Numbered from the stretch's first letter, positions 34,862 through 42,889 are shown. The stretch is DNA of 64,000 bases from Mesorhizobium sp. LHD-90 (GCF_030929505.1 NZ_JAVFVV010000010.1:62001-126000), one strand, 5' to 3'. Translations and numbers: made by a program. The notes: a model not told the origin generated them from the sequence alone.

Positions 34862-35506
34862 ATGATTCGGCTCGCCATCCGCACCGTTCCGGTCTTCGCC
34901 GTGATCATCGGCTTTGCCATGTTCCTGGCTGCCTACATGAATTTCAGCGGCGTGCGCTCCGCCTATCTCGACCTGATCCGCTCGCGCATGGCGATGATGG
35001 CCGAAGGCATCGGCAACGATATTTCCACCGCCTCGACGCTGGGCATCAGGCTGAGCGAGCAGGCGACGCTGCCTGACCTGCTGGCGCGCCAGGCGGCGAC
35101 CGATCCGCTGACGCTGTCGATCGACGTGGCCGGCGACGACGGCGCGGTTGTGTTCAGCAGCGACGCGACCCGTGTCGGTGCCAAGGACGATGGCGGCGGC
35201 GACCAAGCGGCGTTCCGCCAGGAGGAGCGCGTCGCCAACGACATCGGCGCGGCTGTCGGCACGGTGATTGTGCGGCTCGACCGGGCGGCGATCGACAAGG
35301 AAATCGACCGGCTGCGCACCGACATCCTCAACGGCGCGGTCCCGGCGGGGCTGGCGGCGGTGGCGATCGGCAGCCTGACCTGCCTGCTCCTGCTCACCAA
35401 CCTGCACCGCCGCGCACGACAATCGGCACTCGGCCGGTCGGCGGACGATCCGATCGGCCGGGCGGCCAAGGAAATGCAGCGCCTCCAGCCGGAAATCCGC
35501 GCATGA
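34862..35506 (+). CDS. Sensor-only membrane protein, divergent counterpart
   Basis: A 214-residue protein. It has TM1 (VPVFAVIIGFAMFLAAYMNF), an extracytoplasmic domain (STASTLGIRLSEQATLPDLL; LSIDVAGDDGAVVFSSDATR), TM2 (AVPAGLAAVAIGSLTCLLLL) and a short basic tail. The domain resembles those of the three neighbouring sensor proteins. The start is uncertain: an in-frame ATG ten codons earlier (34832) is possible, and neither ATG has a clear ribosome site. It overlaps the next gene by four bases. Like its divergent counterpart it lacks an output domain. Confidence 0.72.
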   Translation: MIRLAIRTVPVFAVIIGFAMFLAAYMNFSGVRSAYLDLIRSRMAMMAEGIGNDISTASTLGIRLSEQATLPDLLARQAATDPLTLSIDVAGDDGAVVFSSDATRVGAKDDGGGDQAAFRQEERVANDIGAAVGTVIVRLDRAAIDKEIDRLRTDILNGAVPAGLAAVAIGSLTCLLLLTNLHRRARQSALGRSADDPIGRAAKEMQRLQPEIRA

Positions 35507-37506
35507 ACAGCCTGAGGGTACGCCTTTCGGCAACGGTGCTCGCGGTGGTGATCGCGGCGCTGGTGTTCCTGTCGTTCCAGACGGCGAAACGCGCGGAGTC
35601 CATTCTCCAGCCGGAACTCGAGCGCAAGGCGGCCACGGTGGCGGGTTCGGTCGCCTCGCTGGTCGGCCGCGCGCTGGAACTCGGCGTGCCGGTCGACCGC
35701 CTGCAAGGGCTCGACGCCTATCTGCAGCGTATCCTGGCGGGCAATCCGGACCTCTCCTTCATTGCGCTGCGTGACGGCGGCGGCGCCACGCTCTATCGGG
35801 CTGCCGCGTCCGACGCCAACGGGCGGACCGCCCAGGCGGACGAAGCCCAGACGGTGAGCGTGCCGGTCGCCGCGGGCGGCCGCGCCGACGTGCTGGTGGT
35901 GGGACTGGACCCGGCCTATGCGCGGCAGGTGGTGTCCACGCTTTGGATCGACCTCGTCATCGTCATGTTCGTCACCGCCGTGGTGGCGCTGGAACTGGTC
36001 TATGTCGGCTTCGGCGCCGGGCTCTACGGCGCGATCGAGGGCGTCGAGCGACGGCTGAAGACGATCCGCAAGGGCGATCTTCGCCTGCACCCGCCGGTCG
36101 ACGCCGGCAGCGAGTTCGGCGGTTTCGCGCGTTCGCTCGACGAGAGGCTCGGGCAGTTGCATTCGACCTATTCGTCGCTGCGCAAGAACGTGGCCGAGCG
36201 CGGCGACCAGATATCCCAGCAGGCGCTCGACCTGATGCGCGGCCGGTTCGGCCTCGGCGAGGGGGTGATCGCCGCGCCCGTGCAGGTGATCGCCATGCGC
36301 GCACCGCTGTTCGTCTTCATGCTAGCGGAAGAGCTGACGCGGCCGTTCCTTCCCGTCTACATCCGCTCGCTGGCGACGCCGATCCCCGGCCTGTCGCCGG
36401 AATTCGTCATCAGCCTGCCGATGATGGCGTTCCTGGTGGTGGTGGCGCTGTCGCAGCCGCTGCTCGGCAACGTCACCGAGCGTATCGGCCGCCGCAACTG
36501 CCTGATGGCCGGTGCGCTGTTCGGGCTGATAGGCTATTGCGCCTCGGCCTTCGTCACCGATCTCATCGGGCTGACCGCCGCGCGTGCGGTTTCCGGTCTC
36601 GGTTTCGCGCTGGTCTTCGTCAGTGCGCAGGGATTCGTCATCGATTCCACCGACATAAGGCAGCGGTCGAGCGGCATGGCGATGTTCATCAGCGCAATCC
36701 TGGTCGCCGGTCTGTGCGGTCCGCCGATCGGCGGCATCCTGGCCGACCGCGTCGGCATTCCCGGCACCTTCATCATCGCCGGCCTGTTCGCCTCGTGCAG
36801 CCTGGTGCTCGCCTGGCTGTGCATGCCGGCTTCCGGCGGCGGCCGCGCCATGCAGGGGCCGGCGATACGCTGGCGCGACTTCGGGCCGATCATCTCCTCG
36901 CCGCAACTGGCCGGCCTGCTGTTCCTGTGCGCCATGCCGGCAAAGATCATACTGGTGTCGTTCTGCTTCTTTCTCGTGCCGCTGCAGATGGCGGCGATCG
37001 GCGCCACCCAGTCGACCACCGGCCGCATGCTGATGATCTATCCGATCGCCATGGTGCTGCTGGTGCCGTTCTTCGCCTCGCTGGCCGACCGCTGGAACAT
37101 GCGCGCGCAATTCGTGGCGCTGGGCGGCCTGGTGGCGGGCCTGAGCGGCTTTGCCGTGTTCTTCGGCGGCAGCCAGGCCTTGCCGATCGCGCTGATGCTG
37201 GCGGGGCTGGGACTCGGCCAGGCGATCAGCATCGCGCCGCTGTCCGGGCTGGTCGGCGAGATGGGCCGGGCGCTGCCGGGCAGCGTCACCGAAAGCTCCG
37301 TCTACGGCATCTTCCGGCTGGTGGAGCGCACCGGCAACGCGCTGGGACCGGTGGTCGGCGGCCTGCTGCTCGGCATCTACGGCTTCTCGGCCACGGCCAT
37401 GATCATCGGCGGCGGCATGGCGCTGTGCGCGCTGCTGTTTTCCGCCATATTCGGGTCGCGGCGCCAACCCAAGCTCGAACTGCCCGCAACTGGGAGCCGA
37501 CCATGA
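35503..37506 (+). CDS. Sensor (extracytoplasmic domain + HAMP) fused to an MFS transporter domain
   Basis: A 667-residue fusion. It has TM1 (LSATVLAVVIAALVFLSFQT), an extracytoplasmic domain with GRALELGVPVDRLQGLDAYL and LSFIALRDGGGATLYR, TM2 near 145-165, and HAMP (RRLKTIRKGDLRLHPPVDAG) with a following helix. From about residue 265 there is a twelve-segment MFS carrier with intact motif A (LGNVTERIGRRNCLM) and a related loop in the second half (ASLADRWNMRAQF). Joining a two-TM ligand sensor to a carrier suggests transport gated or reported by the sensor. It is a paralogue of the 611-residue protein in the divergent operon. It overlaps both neighbours by four bases. Confidence 0.88.
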   Translation: MNSLRVRLSATVLAVVIAALVFLSFQTAKRAESILQPELERKAATVAGSVASLVGRALELGVPVDRLQGLDAYLQRILAGNPDLSFIALRDGGGATLYRAAASDANGRTAQADEAQTVSVPVAAGGRADVLVVGLDPAYARQVVSTLWIDLVIVMFVTAVVALELVYVGFGAGLYGAIEGVERRLKTIRKGDLRLHPPVDAGSEFGGFARSLDERLGQLHSTYSSLRKNVAERGDQISQQALDLMRGRFGLGEGVIAAPVQVIAMRAPLFVFMLAEELTRPFLPVYIRSLATPIPGLSPEFVISLPMMAFLVVVALSQPLLGNVTERIGRRNCLMAGALFGLIGYCASAFVTDLIGLTAARAVSGLGFALVFVSAQGFVIDSTDIRQRSSGMAMFISAILVAGLCGPPIGGILADRVGIPGTFIIAGLFASCSLVLAWLCMPASGGGRAMQGPAIRWRDFGPIISSPQLAGLLFLCAMPAKIILVSFCFFLVPLQMAAIGATQSTTGRMLMIYPIAMVLLVPFFASLADRWNMRAQFVALGGLVAGLSGFAVFFGGSQALPIALMLAGLGLGQAISIAPLSGLVGEMGRALPGSVTESSVYGIFRLVERTGNALGPVVGGLLLGIYGFSATAMIIGGGMALCALLFSAIFGSRRQPKLELPATGSRP

Positions 37507-38516
37507 TCAGACGGCGCACATTTCTCGGCATTGCGGCCGCAGGCGCGCTGGCGCCGACGCTGGCGAGGGCCCAGTCGGGCGGGCAGGCGAAACCGTTCCG
37601 CATCTACCGCATCACCTATCGCGGCCGCACCGAGGTGGAGGACGGCTTCGACGACTATCTGGCCAGCAACGGCGTCGCCGTCGAGTTCATCGAGCGCGAT
37701 GCAGAGCGCGACGTGGCGCGCCTGCCCGGGTTCGTCGAGGAAATCCGCTCGGTAAAGCCGGATCTCGTCTACACGTGGGGCACGCCGGTGACGCTCGGCA
37801 TAGCCGGCCGCTACGACGCGCCTGACAAGGCAAAGTTCATCACCGACATCCCGATCGTATTCGCGCTGGTGGCCTCGCCGGTCGCGGCCGGATTGGTGGC
37901 CGACCGCGCCACCCCGAACCGCAACCTGACCGGCGCCGTGCATGTCGTGCCGACCGAAACGCAGCTCAGGGCCATGCATTCCTACCGGCCGATCACCAAG
38001 CTCGGCGTGCTCTATTCGGCCAGCGAGCAGAATTCGGTGTCGATCGTGCAGGAGGCGCGCGACCTGCAGCAGCCGATGAATTTCACCCTCGTCGAGCGGC
38101 AGTTCCGCACCGGCGGCGACGGCCGCCCGGTGCCGGACGGCATCGAGGAACTGATCGCCGAGATCCGGAACGAGGGCGCCAACTGGCTCTATCTCCTGCC
38201 TGACACGTTCCTCGGCACGCAATACGATCGGGTCGCGCCCGCGGCGATGGCGCAGAACCTGCCGACCTTCGGCGCGGCGGAACTGGCGATCCGCCAGGGC
38301 GGCGCGCTGGTGGCGCTGATCAGCCGCTATTATTCGGTCGGCCAGCTTGCGGCCTCCAAGGCGGTCAAGATTCTGCGCAAGGAAACGCCGGTCGCGGAAA
38401 TCCCCATCGAGACGCTGAAGCGCTTTTCGCTGATCATTAATATGCCTGTGGCAAAAAAACTCGATCTGTATCCGCCGATCGACATGTTGAACTACGCGGA
38501 AGTGCTGACGGGCTGA
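37503..38516 (+). CDS. Periplasmic ABC-type substrate-binding protein (TrpX/ABC_sub_bind family), orphan
   Basis: A 337-residue protein with a twin-arginine-like signal (MIRRRTFLGIAAAGALAPTL, cut after ARA). Family features are LVYTWGTPVTLGIAG, PIVFALVASPVAAGLV, NLTGAVHVVPTETQLRAM, ITKLGVLYSASEQNSV and LPTFGAAELAIRQGGALVAL. Relatives bind aromatic or other amino acids for ABC importers, but no ATPase or permease gene is near. In this operon it most likely presents a ligand to the neighbouring membrane sensors (inference). The start ATG overlaps the stop of the sensor-carrier gene. Confidence 0.88.
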   Translation: MIRRRTFLGIAAAGALAPTLARAQSGGQAKPFRIYRITYRGRTEVEDGFDDYLASNGVAVEFIERDAERDVARLPGFVEEIRSVKPDLVYTWGTPVTLGIAGRYDAPDKAKFITDIPIVFALVASPVAAGLVADRATPNRNLTGAVHVVPTETQLRAMHSYRPITKLGVLYSASEQNSVSIVQEARDLQQPMNFTLVERQFRTGGDGRPVPDGIEELIAEIRNEGANWLYLLPDTFLGTQYDRVAPAAMAQNLPTFGAAELAIRQGGALVALISRYYSVGQLAASKAVKILRKETPVAEIPIETLKRFSLIINMPVAKKLDLYPPIDMLNYAEVLTG

Positions 38517-38572
38517 AGCCTGAAGCCGAAGGCCCGACGGGCTGAACCGCGTCCGGGGCCTGGGGGCACGGG

Positions 38573-39238
38573 ATGATCGAAACTAGCGCCGCAACGCGCC
38601 ATGCCGGCCTTTCGATGGCCGACCTCGACGCCGTCTACGCGCTGCATCTGGCCGCGACGGGTGCGGTCGGTCGTCCGGAGCTGATCAAGCCGGAATCGCG
38701 CGATTTTTTCGCCCGCATCCTGTCGGGGGGCGGGCGCATCACCGGCGTGCTGCGCGGCGGCGAACTGATCGCCTATGGCGTGCTGCAGCTCGAACTGCCG
38801 CCCTCGGAGGACGCGCGCCCGCTGCTCGGGCTGTCGCCCGCCGACCGGCTGGCCAAGCTCGCCGGCGCGGCGGTGCTGCCCGCCGCCTGGGGCGGCGGCA
38901 TCCATGACGAGCTGATCCATCTGCGCGTCGAGGATGCGCGCCGCATCGGCGTCCGCCATCTCTACGCCACCTCGGCGCCGGGCAATCTCCGCAGTTGGCC
39001 GAACCTGGTCGAGGCGGGTTTCGCTGTGCGCGCCATCGTGGAAAAATATGGCGGGCATCTGCGCTACATCCTCTATCGCGACCTTTCGGCCGGAGAGCCG
39101 GACGAGGCGGAGGGCGTGTGGTGCGGCGTAGAGGACATCGACCGGCAGCGTACGCTGCTCGCCGGGGGTCACGCCGGCACGCGCTGGCGGCGGCGCGCCG
39201 ACGGCGGCCGCGACATTTTTTTCCGGAGTGCGTCGTGA
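38573..39238 (+). CDS. GNAT-like N-acetyltransferase
   Basis: A 221-residue protein resembling the GNAT fold. It has an N-terminal MADLDAVYALHLAATGA helix pair, a beta-strand with RITGVLRGGELIAYGVLQL, an acetyl-CoA-loop-like region around HDELIHLRVEDARRIGVRHL, and LRSWPNLVEAGFAVRAIVEK near the C-terminal part. The canonical Q/RxxGxG/A loop is not obvious, so catalysis is uncertain. It is encoded 56 bases after the binding-protein gene and overlaps the alanine racemase start by four bases (GTGA), so it presumably acts on the same amino-acid metabolite. Confidence 0.7.
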   Translation: MIETSAATRHAGLSMADLDAVYALHLAATGAVGRPELIKPESRDFFARILSGGGRITGVLRGGELIAYGVLQLELPPSEDARPLLGLSPADRLAKLAGAAVLPAAWGGGIHDELIHLRVEDARRIGVRHLYATSAPGNLRSWPNLVEAGFAVRAIVEKYGGHLRYILYRDLSAGEPDEAEGVWCGVEDIDRQRTLLAGGHAGTRWRRRADGGRDIFFRSAS

Positions 39239-40374
39239 ACCCCGCGCTCAAAATCGTCACGCCAACGGAGGTGATCGCCACGTCTCCCGATAACGCACCT
39301 TCGCTTCGCGTCGACCTCGGAGCCATCCGGTCGAACTTTCTGGAAATGCGCCGCCGCTATCACGGGCAGATACTGTCGGCCGTGGTGAAGTCCGACGCCT
39401 ACGGGCTAGGCCTCGAGCCGGTCGTGCGCGCGCTGGCCGCCACTGGCTGCAAGGTTTTCTGGGTCAACGATCTTGAGGAGGCGGCGCGCGTCAAGTCGGT
39501 CGCGCCCGAGGCCGCGGCGCACACGCTGATGGGCCTAGCCAACGCCCATATCCGCGACTTCGAGGCGCTGGGCGTCATCCCTGCGCTGACGTCGCTTGCC
39601 GAGGTGGAGCATTGCGCGCGGCACGCGCTGCTTGCCGGACGCAGGGCCGCGGTGGCGATCCAGATCGACACCGGGCTCGGCCGGCTCGGCCTGTGCGAGG
39701 AGGAACTGGCCTTCCTCGCCGGGGAGCCGGACATGCTGGCGCATCTCGACATAAGACTGTGGGTGTCGCATCTCGCCGCCTACAATCTGCCGGAAGACCC
39801 CGAAAACGCCGAGCAGCGGCGCAGGCTGCGTGAATGGGTGTCGCGCCTGCCGCCGGCGCCGATCAGCCTCGCCGCCTCGTCGGGCGTGTTCATGGCCGAC
39901 GACTGGCATTTCGACCTGGCACGCGTCGGCAGCGCACTCTACGGCGTGCAGACCTCGACGGTCTGGCAGGACGGATTGACGCCCTGCTACGAACTCAGTG
40001 CCCCGGTGATCCGCGTCGCCGACTATCCGGCCGGCCGGCATCTCGGCTATCGCGGCACCACCGAGCTGAAGCGGGCCTCGCGGGTGGCGACGCTGTCGAT
40101 TGGCTACGCCAACGGCCTGCCGCAGCGTTTCGCCGAGATCGGCGCGGTGCGCTTCGGCGGCGTGAGCGTGCCGCTGATCGGCGGCATCGCCATGAACATG
40201 ACCATGGCCGACCTGACCGACGTGCCGGCGGGTACGGACATCGCTGCGACGCGGGCAATCTTCTTCGATCGTGGGCAGCCGATCGAGCCGGTCGCCGAGC
40301 GGCTCGACTGCGCGCCCAACGTGCTGCTTACACAGATCGGCGCGGGCACGCGGCGGGTTTATTTCAACGAATAG
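39235..40374 (+). CDS. Alanine racemase family PLP enzyme
   Basis: A 379-residue fold-type III PLP enzyme. The PLP-binding lysine is in SAVVKSDAYGLG (Lys52), the phosphate and partner-site regions include AIQIDTGLGRLG and RVGSALYGVQ, and the catalytic tyrosine segment is SIGYANGLPQRF. GGIAMNMTMADLTDVP matches the SMDM motif, with Met-Asn-Met in place of the usual Met-Asp-Met. The start is GTG with CCGGAG upstream, overlapping the previous stop. Its place in a sensor operon, away from cell-wall genes, suggests a catabolic or signal-generating racemase for Ala or another amino acid rather than the housekeeping Alr. Confidence 0.9.
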   Translation: MNPALKIVTPTEVIATSPDNAPSLRVDLGAIRSNFLEMRRRYHGQILSAVVKSDAYGLGLEPVVRALAATGCKVFWVNDLEEAARVKSVAPEAAAHTLMGLANAHIRDFEALGVIPALTSLAEVEHCARHALLAGRRAAVAIQIDTGLGRLGLCEEELAFLAGEPDMLAHLDIRLWVSHLAAYNLPEDPENAEQRRRLREWVSRLPPAPISLAASSGVFMADDWHFDLARVGSALYGVQTSTVWQDGLTPCYELSAPVIRVADYPAGRHLGYRGTTELKRASRVATLSIGYANGLPQRFAEIGAVRFGGVSVPLIGGIAMNMTMADLTDVPAGTDIAATRAIFFDRGQPIEPVAERLDCAPNVLLTQIGAGTRRVYFNE

Positions 40375-40384
40375 TGCGTCGACC

Positions 40385-40723
40385 TCACCCCTTGCCCAGC
40401 GCCGCCAGGGCCTCGGCGCGGTCGGGGTGGATCTGGAAGAGTTTGGCGAATCCGCTGATCCGGAAAACCTCGTCGACAGGCTTGCTCATACCGGCGAGCG
40501 CCAGCGGCAGGTTGGTGGCCTTGCTGCGGCGGGCGGCCAAGAGCAGCACGCGCAGCCCGGCGCTGGAAATGTAACTCAACTGCCCGAAGTCGACGAGCAC
40601 GGGGTGACCTTCGTCGAAGAGCGGCAGCAGGGCGTCCTCGACCTCGCGCGCCGAATTGCTGTCGACGCGCCCGACCGGCGTCAGCACCGTGATTGTGTCG
40701 ATCGTCTCCTTGCGGATGTCCAC
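40385..40723 (-). CDS. STAS-domain anti-anti-sigma factor (RsbV/SpoIIAA type)
   Basis: A 112-residue single STAS domain. The phosphorylation loop is YISSAGLRVLLLA, with Ser53/Ser54 at the conserved acceptor position. The N-terminal IDTITVLTPVGRVDSNSA strand and LPLALAGMSKPVDEVFRISG helix match the family. In partner switching, the unphosphorylated form captures an RsbW-type anti-sigma kinase. The cognate kinase-like gene lies four bases upstream, and a SpoIIE-type phosphatase is encoded about 8 kb to the left. It is convergent with the racemase gene, ten bases apart. Confidence 0.93.
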   Translation of the reverse strand: MDIRKETIDTITVLTPVGRVDSNSAREVEDALLPLFDEGHPVLVDFGQLSYISSAGLRVLLLAARRSKATNLPLALAGMSKPVDEVFRISGFAKLFQIHPDRAEALAALGKG

Positions 40724-40726
40724 TCT

Positions 40727-41164
40727 CTACCCCTCCTGCACGGAAATTTTCGTCAATGTGAGCTGGTTATGCCCGCCGACACGGGCATAGACTATGTCGT
40801 CCATCATGGCGCGCACGATATGGATGCCGAGCCCGCCGATCGGACGCTCGTCGAGATCGGCGTCGAGATCGGGATCGCCGGCTTCGGTCGGATCGAAGGC
40901 GGCCGCATCGTCCTTCACCGTCACGACCGCCCGGTCGCCCTGTGCCTCGACGACGATGTCGATCACATGCCGCCCGCCGTCTTCAAAACCGTAGCTGATC
41001 GTGTTGGTCAGCAATTCGTCGAGCGACAGGTTGATGGCGTGTGCCGTCTCCTCGCCCAGCCCATGTTCGGCGCAGAACTTTTCGATGATCGGCGCGATGC
41101 GGCCGATCTCGGCGAGATCGTTGACGATGGCGAGGCTGAGCTTGGGCGGGTGCAGGCGGGACAT
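40727..41164 (-). CDS. RsbW/SpoIIAB-type serine kinase (HATPase_c_2), anti-sigma factor-like
   Basis: A 145-residue GHKL ATPase. The N box is AINLSLDELLTNTISYGFED, the G1 region VTVKDDAAAFDP (DxGxGF is weakened), and the G2 box GGLGIHIVRAMMDDI. Such proteins phosphorylate STAS partners and sequester a sigma factor or other target. No sigma factor gene is visible in the window, so the downstream target is unknown. It sits between the cyclase and STAS genes, with two- to three-base gaps, so all three are co-expressed. The cyclase or another protein could be the regulated partner. Confidence 0.92.
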   Translation of the reverse strand: MSRLHPPKLSLAIVNDLAEIGRIAPIIEKFCAEHGLGEETAHAINLSLDELLTNTISYGFEDGGRHVIDIVVEAQGDRAVVTVKDDAAAFDPTEAGDPDLDADLDERPIGGLGIHIVRAMMDDIVYARVGGHNQLTLTKISVQEG

Positions 41165-41166
41165 CC

Positions 41167-42381
41167 CTAATCTGGATTCTCGGCGGCGGGCAGGATTCGG
41201 TACAGCGCTTCGTGGCCAAAATTCTTCGGCAGTTGCAGTTTCCCAACATACTCCAGCCGGTAAGGCAGTCGATAGGCCTCGCCGAGCAATCTCGCCTCAT
41301 GCTGAAGAGCGTCCATCTCGGCCCTCAGCAGCGCCACGAAATATTGCGAGGCATAGGCCTCGCCGGGCGTCCCGACCGTCTCGATGCGCGCCGCGCGGTT
41401 GACATGGTGGCCGTAGATCATGCTGCGCCCGGTGAGCGGATGCAGGCCGACATAGACCGGGCCGGCATGCAGCGCGACGCGGAAGCGCGGCAGCTTCTCC
41501 AGTCCGAACGCTTTCGGATCGGTGGCGGCGATGGTGTCGAGCAGCACGGTGGCGTAGTCGGCCATGTCGAGCGCCGTCTCGGCCGCCGCGTGGACGGCGT
41601 CGCCCCAGGTGTTGATGAGGATCGGCGCCTTCGCCCGCGCCTCCACCTCCTGCTGCACCTCGGCCAGAAAATCCCAGAGCAGCGGCACCTGCTCGTCGCT
41701 GAACGAGGTGTAGGTCGCCATGTCGGCGAAGAAGATCGCCCGTACCACCAATGGGCTGAGGCCGATCGCCAGCGCATTGACGCCGCTCGCCAGGTCGCCC
41801 GTGCCTTCGTTGCCGCCGCTCCCGGTGCGCTCCCGCAGATCGTCGAGGTCGATCAGCGACAGGTGCTCCAGCTCCGGCCACTGGTCCATGAAGTCGGCCG
41901 GGCTGCCGGGATCGGCCGGCGCCTCCGGGCTCCATACTGCGAGCAGCCGGGCATGGGTGCCGATGCGCTCGGCATGGATACGCGCCATGCCCTGCAGGAT
42001 CTGGTTGTTGAAGCGCAGCAGCGTGTCGTCGCCGATCAGCCGCTCCTCGCAACTGATCTCGACTTCGGCGGCGGCTTCGAGCAGGCGTTCGAAGCGCAAG
42101 ACCCAGTCCGCGCCGGCCGGCGCCACATATTGCGCGGCGAAATCCGCGCGCGGGCAGGGCAGGAAAAGATGCAGTTCGCCCGAGCGCGCCAGAATTTCCT
42201 CGCCGAAGACGATGTCGGCGCCCGCCGAGGCCGAGGCATAGCCGATGGTGACCGCGTGGCGCGCCAGCTCTTCGCGGATTTCCTGCCGCAGCGCCGCCAG
42301 TGCCGCTGGTCCTGTCGCGCCTGCGGAGGCGGCGTCCAGCCGCTGTCCGGCGCAGAGCATGATTGCGGCCTCGGATGTCAA
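41167..42381 (-). CDS. Class III adenylate/guanylate cyclase with an N-terminal SLOG-like domain
   Basis: A 404-residue protein. The N-terminal 190 residues (VTIGYASASAGADIVFGEEI; SGELHLFLPC) resemble the Rossmann-like SLOG/DUF4071-type domain that precedes cyclases in other bacteria. The C-terminal CHD cyclase domain has the metal-binding Asp in FFADMATYTSFSDEQ, the second in INTWGDAVHA, HAGPVYVGLHPLTGR, and the transition-state Asn-Arg pair in HVNRAARIETVGTPGEAY. I choose a TTG start with AGAGGAC nine bases upstream. The same leader and TTG context recur in a duplicated fragment at 43297-43389. It is the first gene of the cyclase/RsbW/STAS operon. Confidence 0.9.
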   Translation of the reverse strand: MTSEAAIMLCAGQRLDAASAGATGPAALAALRQEIREELARHAVTIGYASASAGADIVFGEEILARSGELHLFLPCPRADFAAQYVAPAGADWVLRFERLLEAAAEVEISCEERLIGDDTLLRFNNQILQGMARIHAERIGTHARLLAVWSPEAPADPGSPADFMDQWPELEHLSLIDLDDLRERTGSGGNEGTGDLASGVNALAIGLSPLVVRAIFFADMATYTSFSDEQVPLLWDFLAEVQQEVEARAKAPILINTWGDAVHAAAETALDMADYATVLLDTIAATDPKAFGLEKLPRFRVALHAGPVYVGLHPLTGRSMIYGHHVNRAARIETVGTPGEAYASQYFVALLRAEMDALQHEARLLGEAYRLPYRLEYVGKLQLPKNFGHEALYRILPAAENPD

Positions 42382-42458
42382 CCCATCGTCCTCTTGCCCG
42401 CCGTCTGGCGATACCTCCGCGCAACCTTGCACGATCGAACTTGCGGATAAATGAACGG
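42371..42458. repeat. Leader and start of the cyclase gene, duplicated at 43297-43389
   Basis: Two blocks recur: TCGGATGTCAACCC over the start codon, and a 40-base block (42419-42458, one mismatch to 43350-43389) about 40 bases upstream of the start. The bases between the blocks differ and vary by five in length. The more conserved 40-base block may be a regulatory site or promoter for the leftward operon. Confidence 0.8.
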
Positions 42459-42550
42459 TGTTAGATGGAGCGTTGTGGAATGATCGTTTTCGACCCGTTG
42501 CGGATGAAGGGGACGATGATATTTTCTGGAGGTGCCTGTTGGGGACCGCG

Positions 42551-42889
42551 ATGAGACCGCTTCGACTTGATGCTGTCATCGCAGTGGTGGTCGGCGTTAA
42601 TGGGTGTGCTTGGGGCGATAAATTCGTGTCGGTTTCGATGCACCGGCCCTCGGATGGCGCCGGCGCAATCTGCTCCGATACTTATGCGGTAACCCTCGGG
42701 CCATTCTATGACGAAAACGCACTCTCCAACTACGTCGCGCGATGCATTGCCGCCTGTCAGAAATTGGGTTTCGTCATCGAAGCCGGGCCATTTATGAGCA
42801 CCACGCCCGAGGTTATGGCAAACAGACCCGAGATAGCGAAATTTTCCAACGCTCCGGCCGAAGCGTGCCCGTTGCAGAAAAAGGCCTAG
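42551..42889 (+). CDS. Small putative exported protein, unknown function
   Basis: A 112-residue protein that I do not recognise. The N-terminus (RLDAVIAVVVGVNGCAWG) looks like a signal peptide, possibly with a lipobox-like cysteine, followed by a short domain with three cysteines (GAICSDTYAV; YVARCIAACQKLGFVIEAGP). A GGGGA ribosome site precedes the ATG. It is divergent from the cyclase operon, 169 bases away. An antisense frame is also open here, but this one has the better start region. Confidence 0.45.
   Translation: MRPLRLDAVIAVVVGVNGCAWGDKFVSVSMHRPSDGAGAICSDTYAVTLGPFYDENALSNYVARCIAACQKLGFVIEAGPFMSTTPEVMANRPEIAKFSNAPAEACPLQKKA

Noticed and set aside
35943-37500. Long open frame overlapping the sensor-MFS gene in another frame
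   Set aside because: Only the part after 37503 is real (binding protein). The upstream extension is an out-of-frame reading of the sensor-MFS gene, rich in Arg and Ala.
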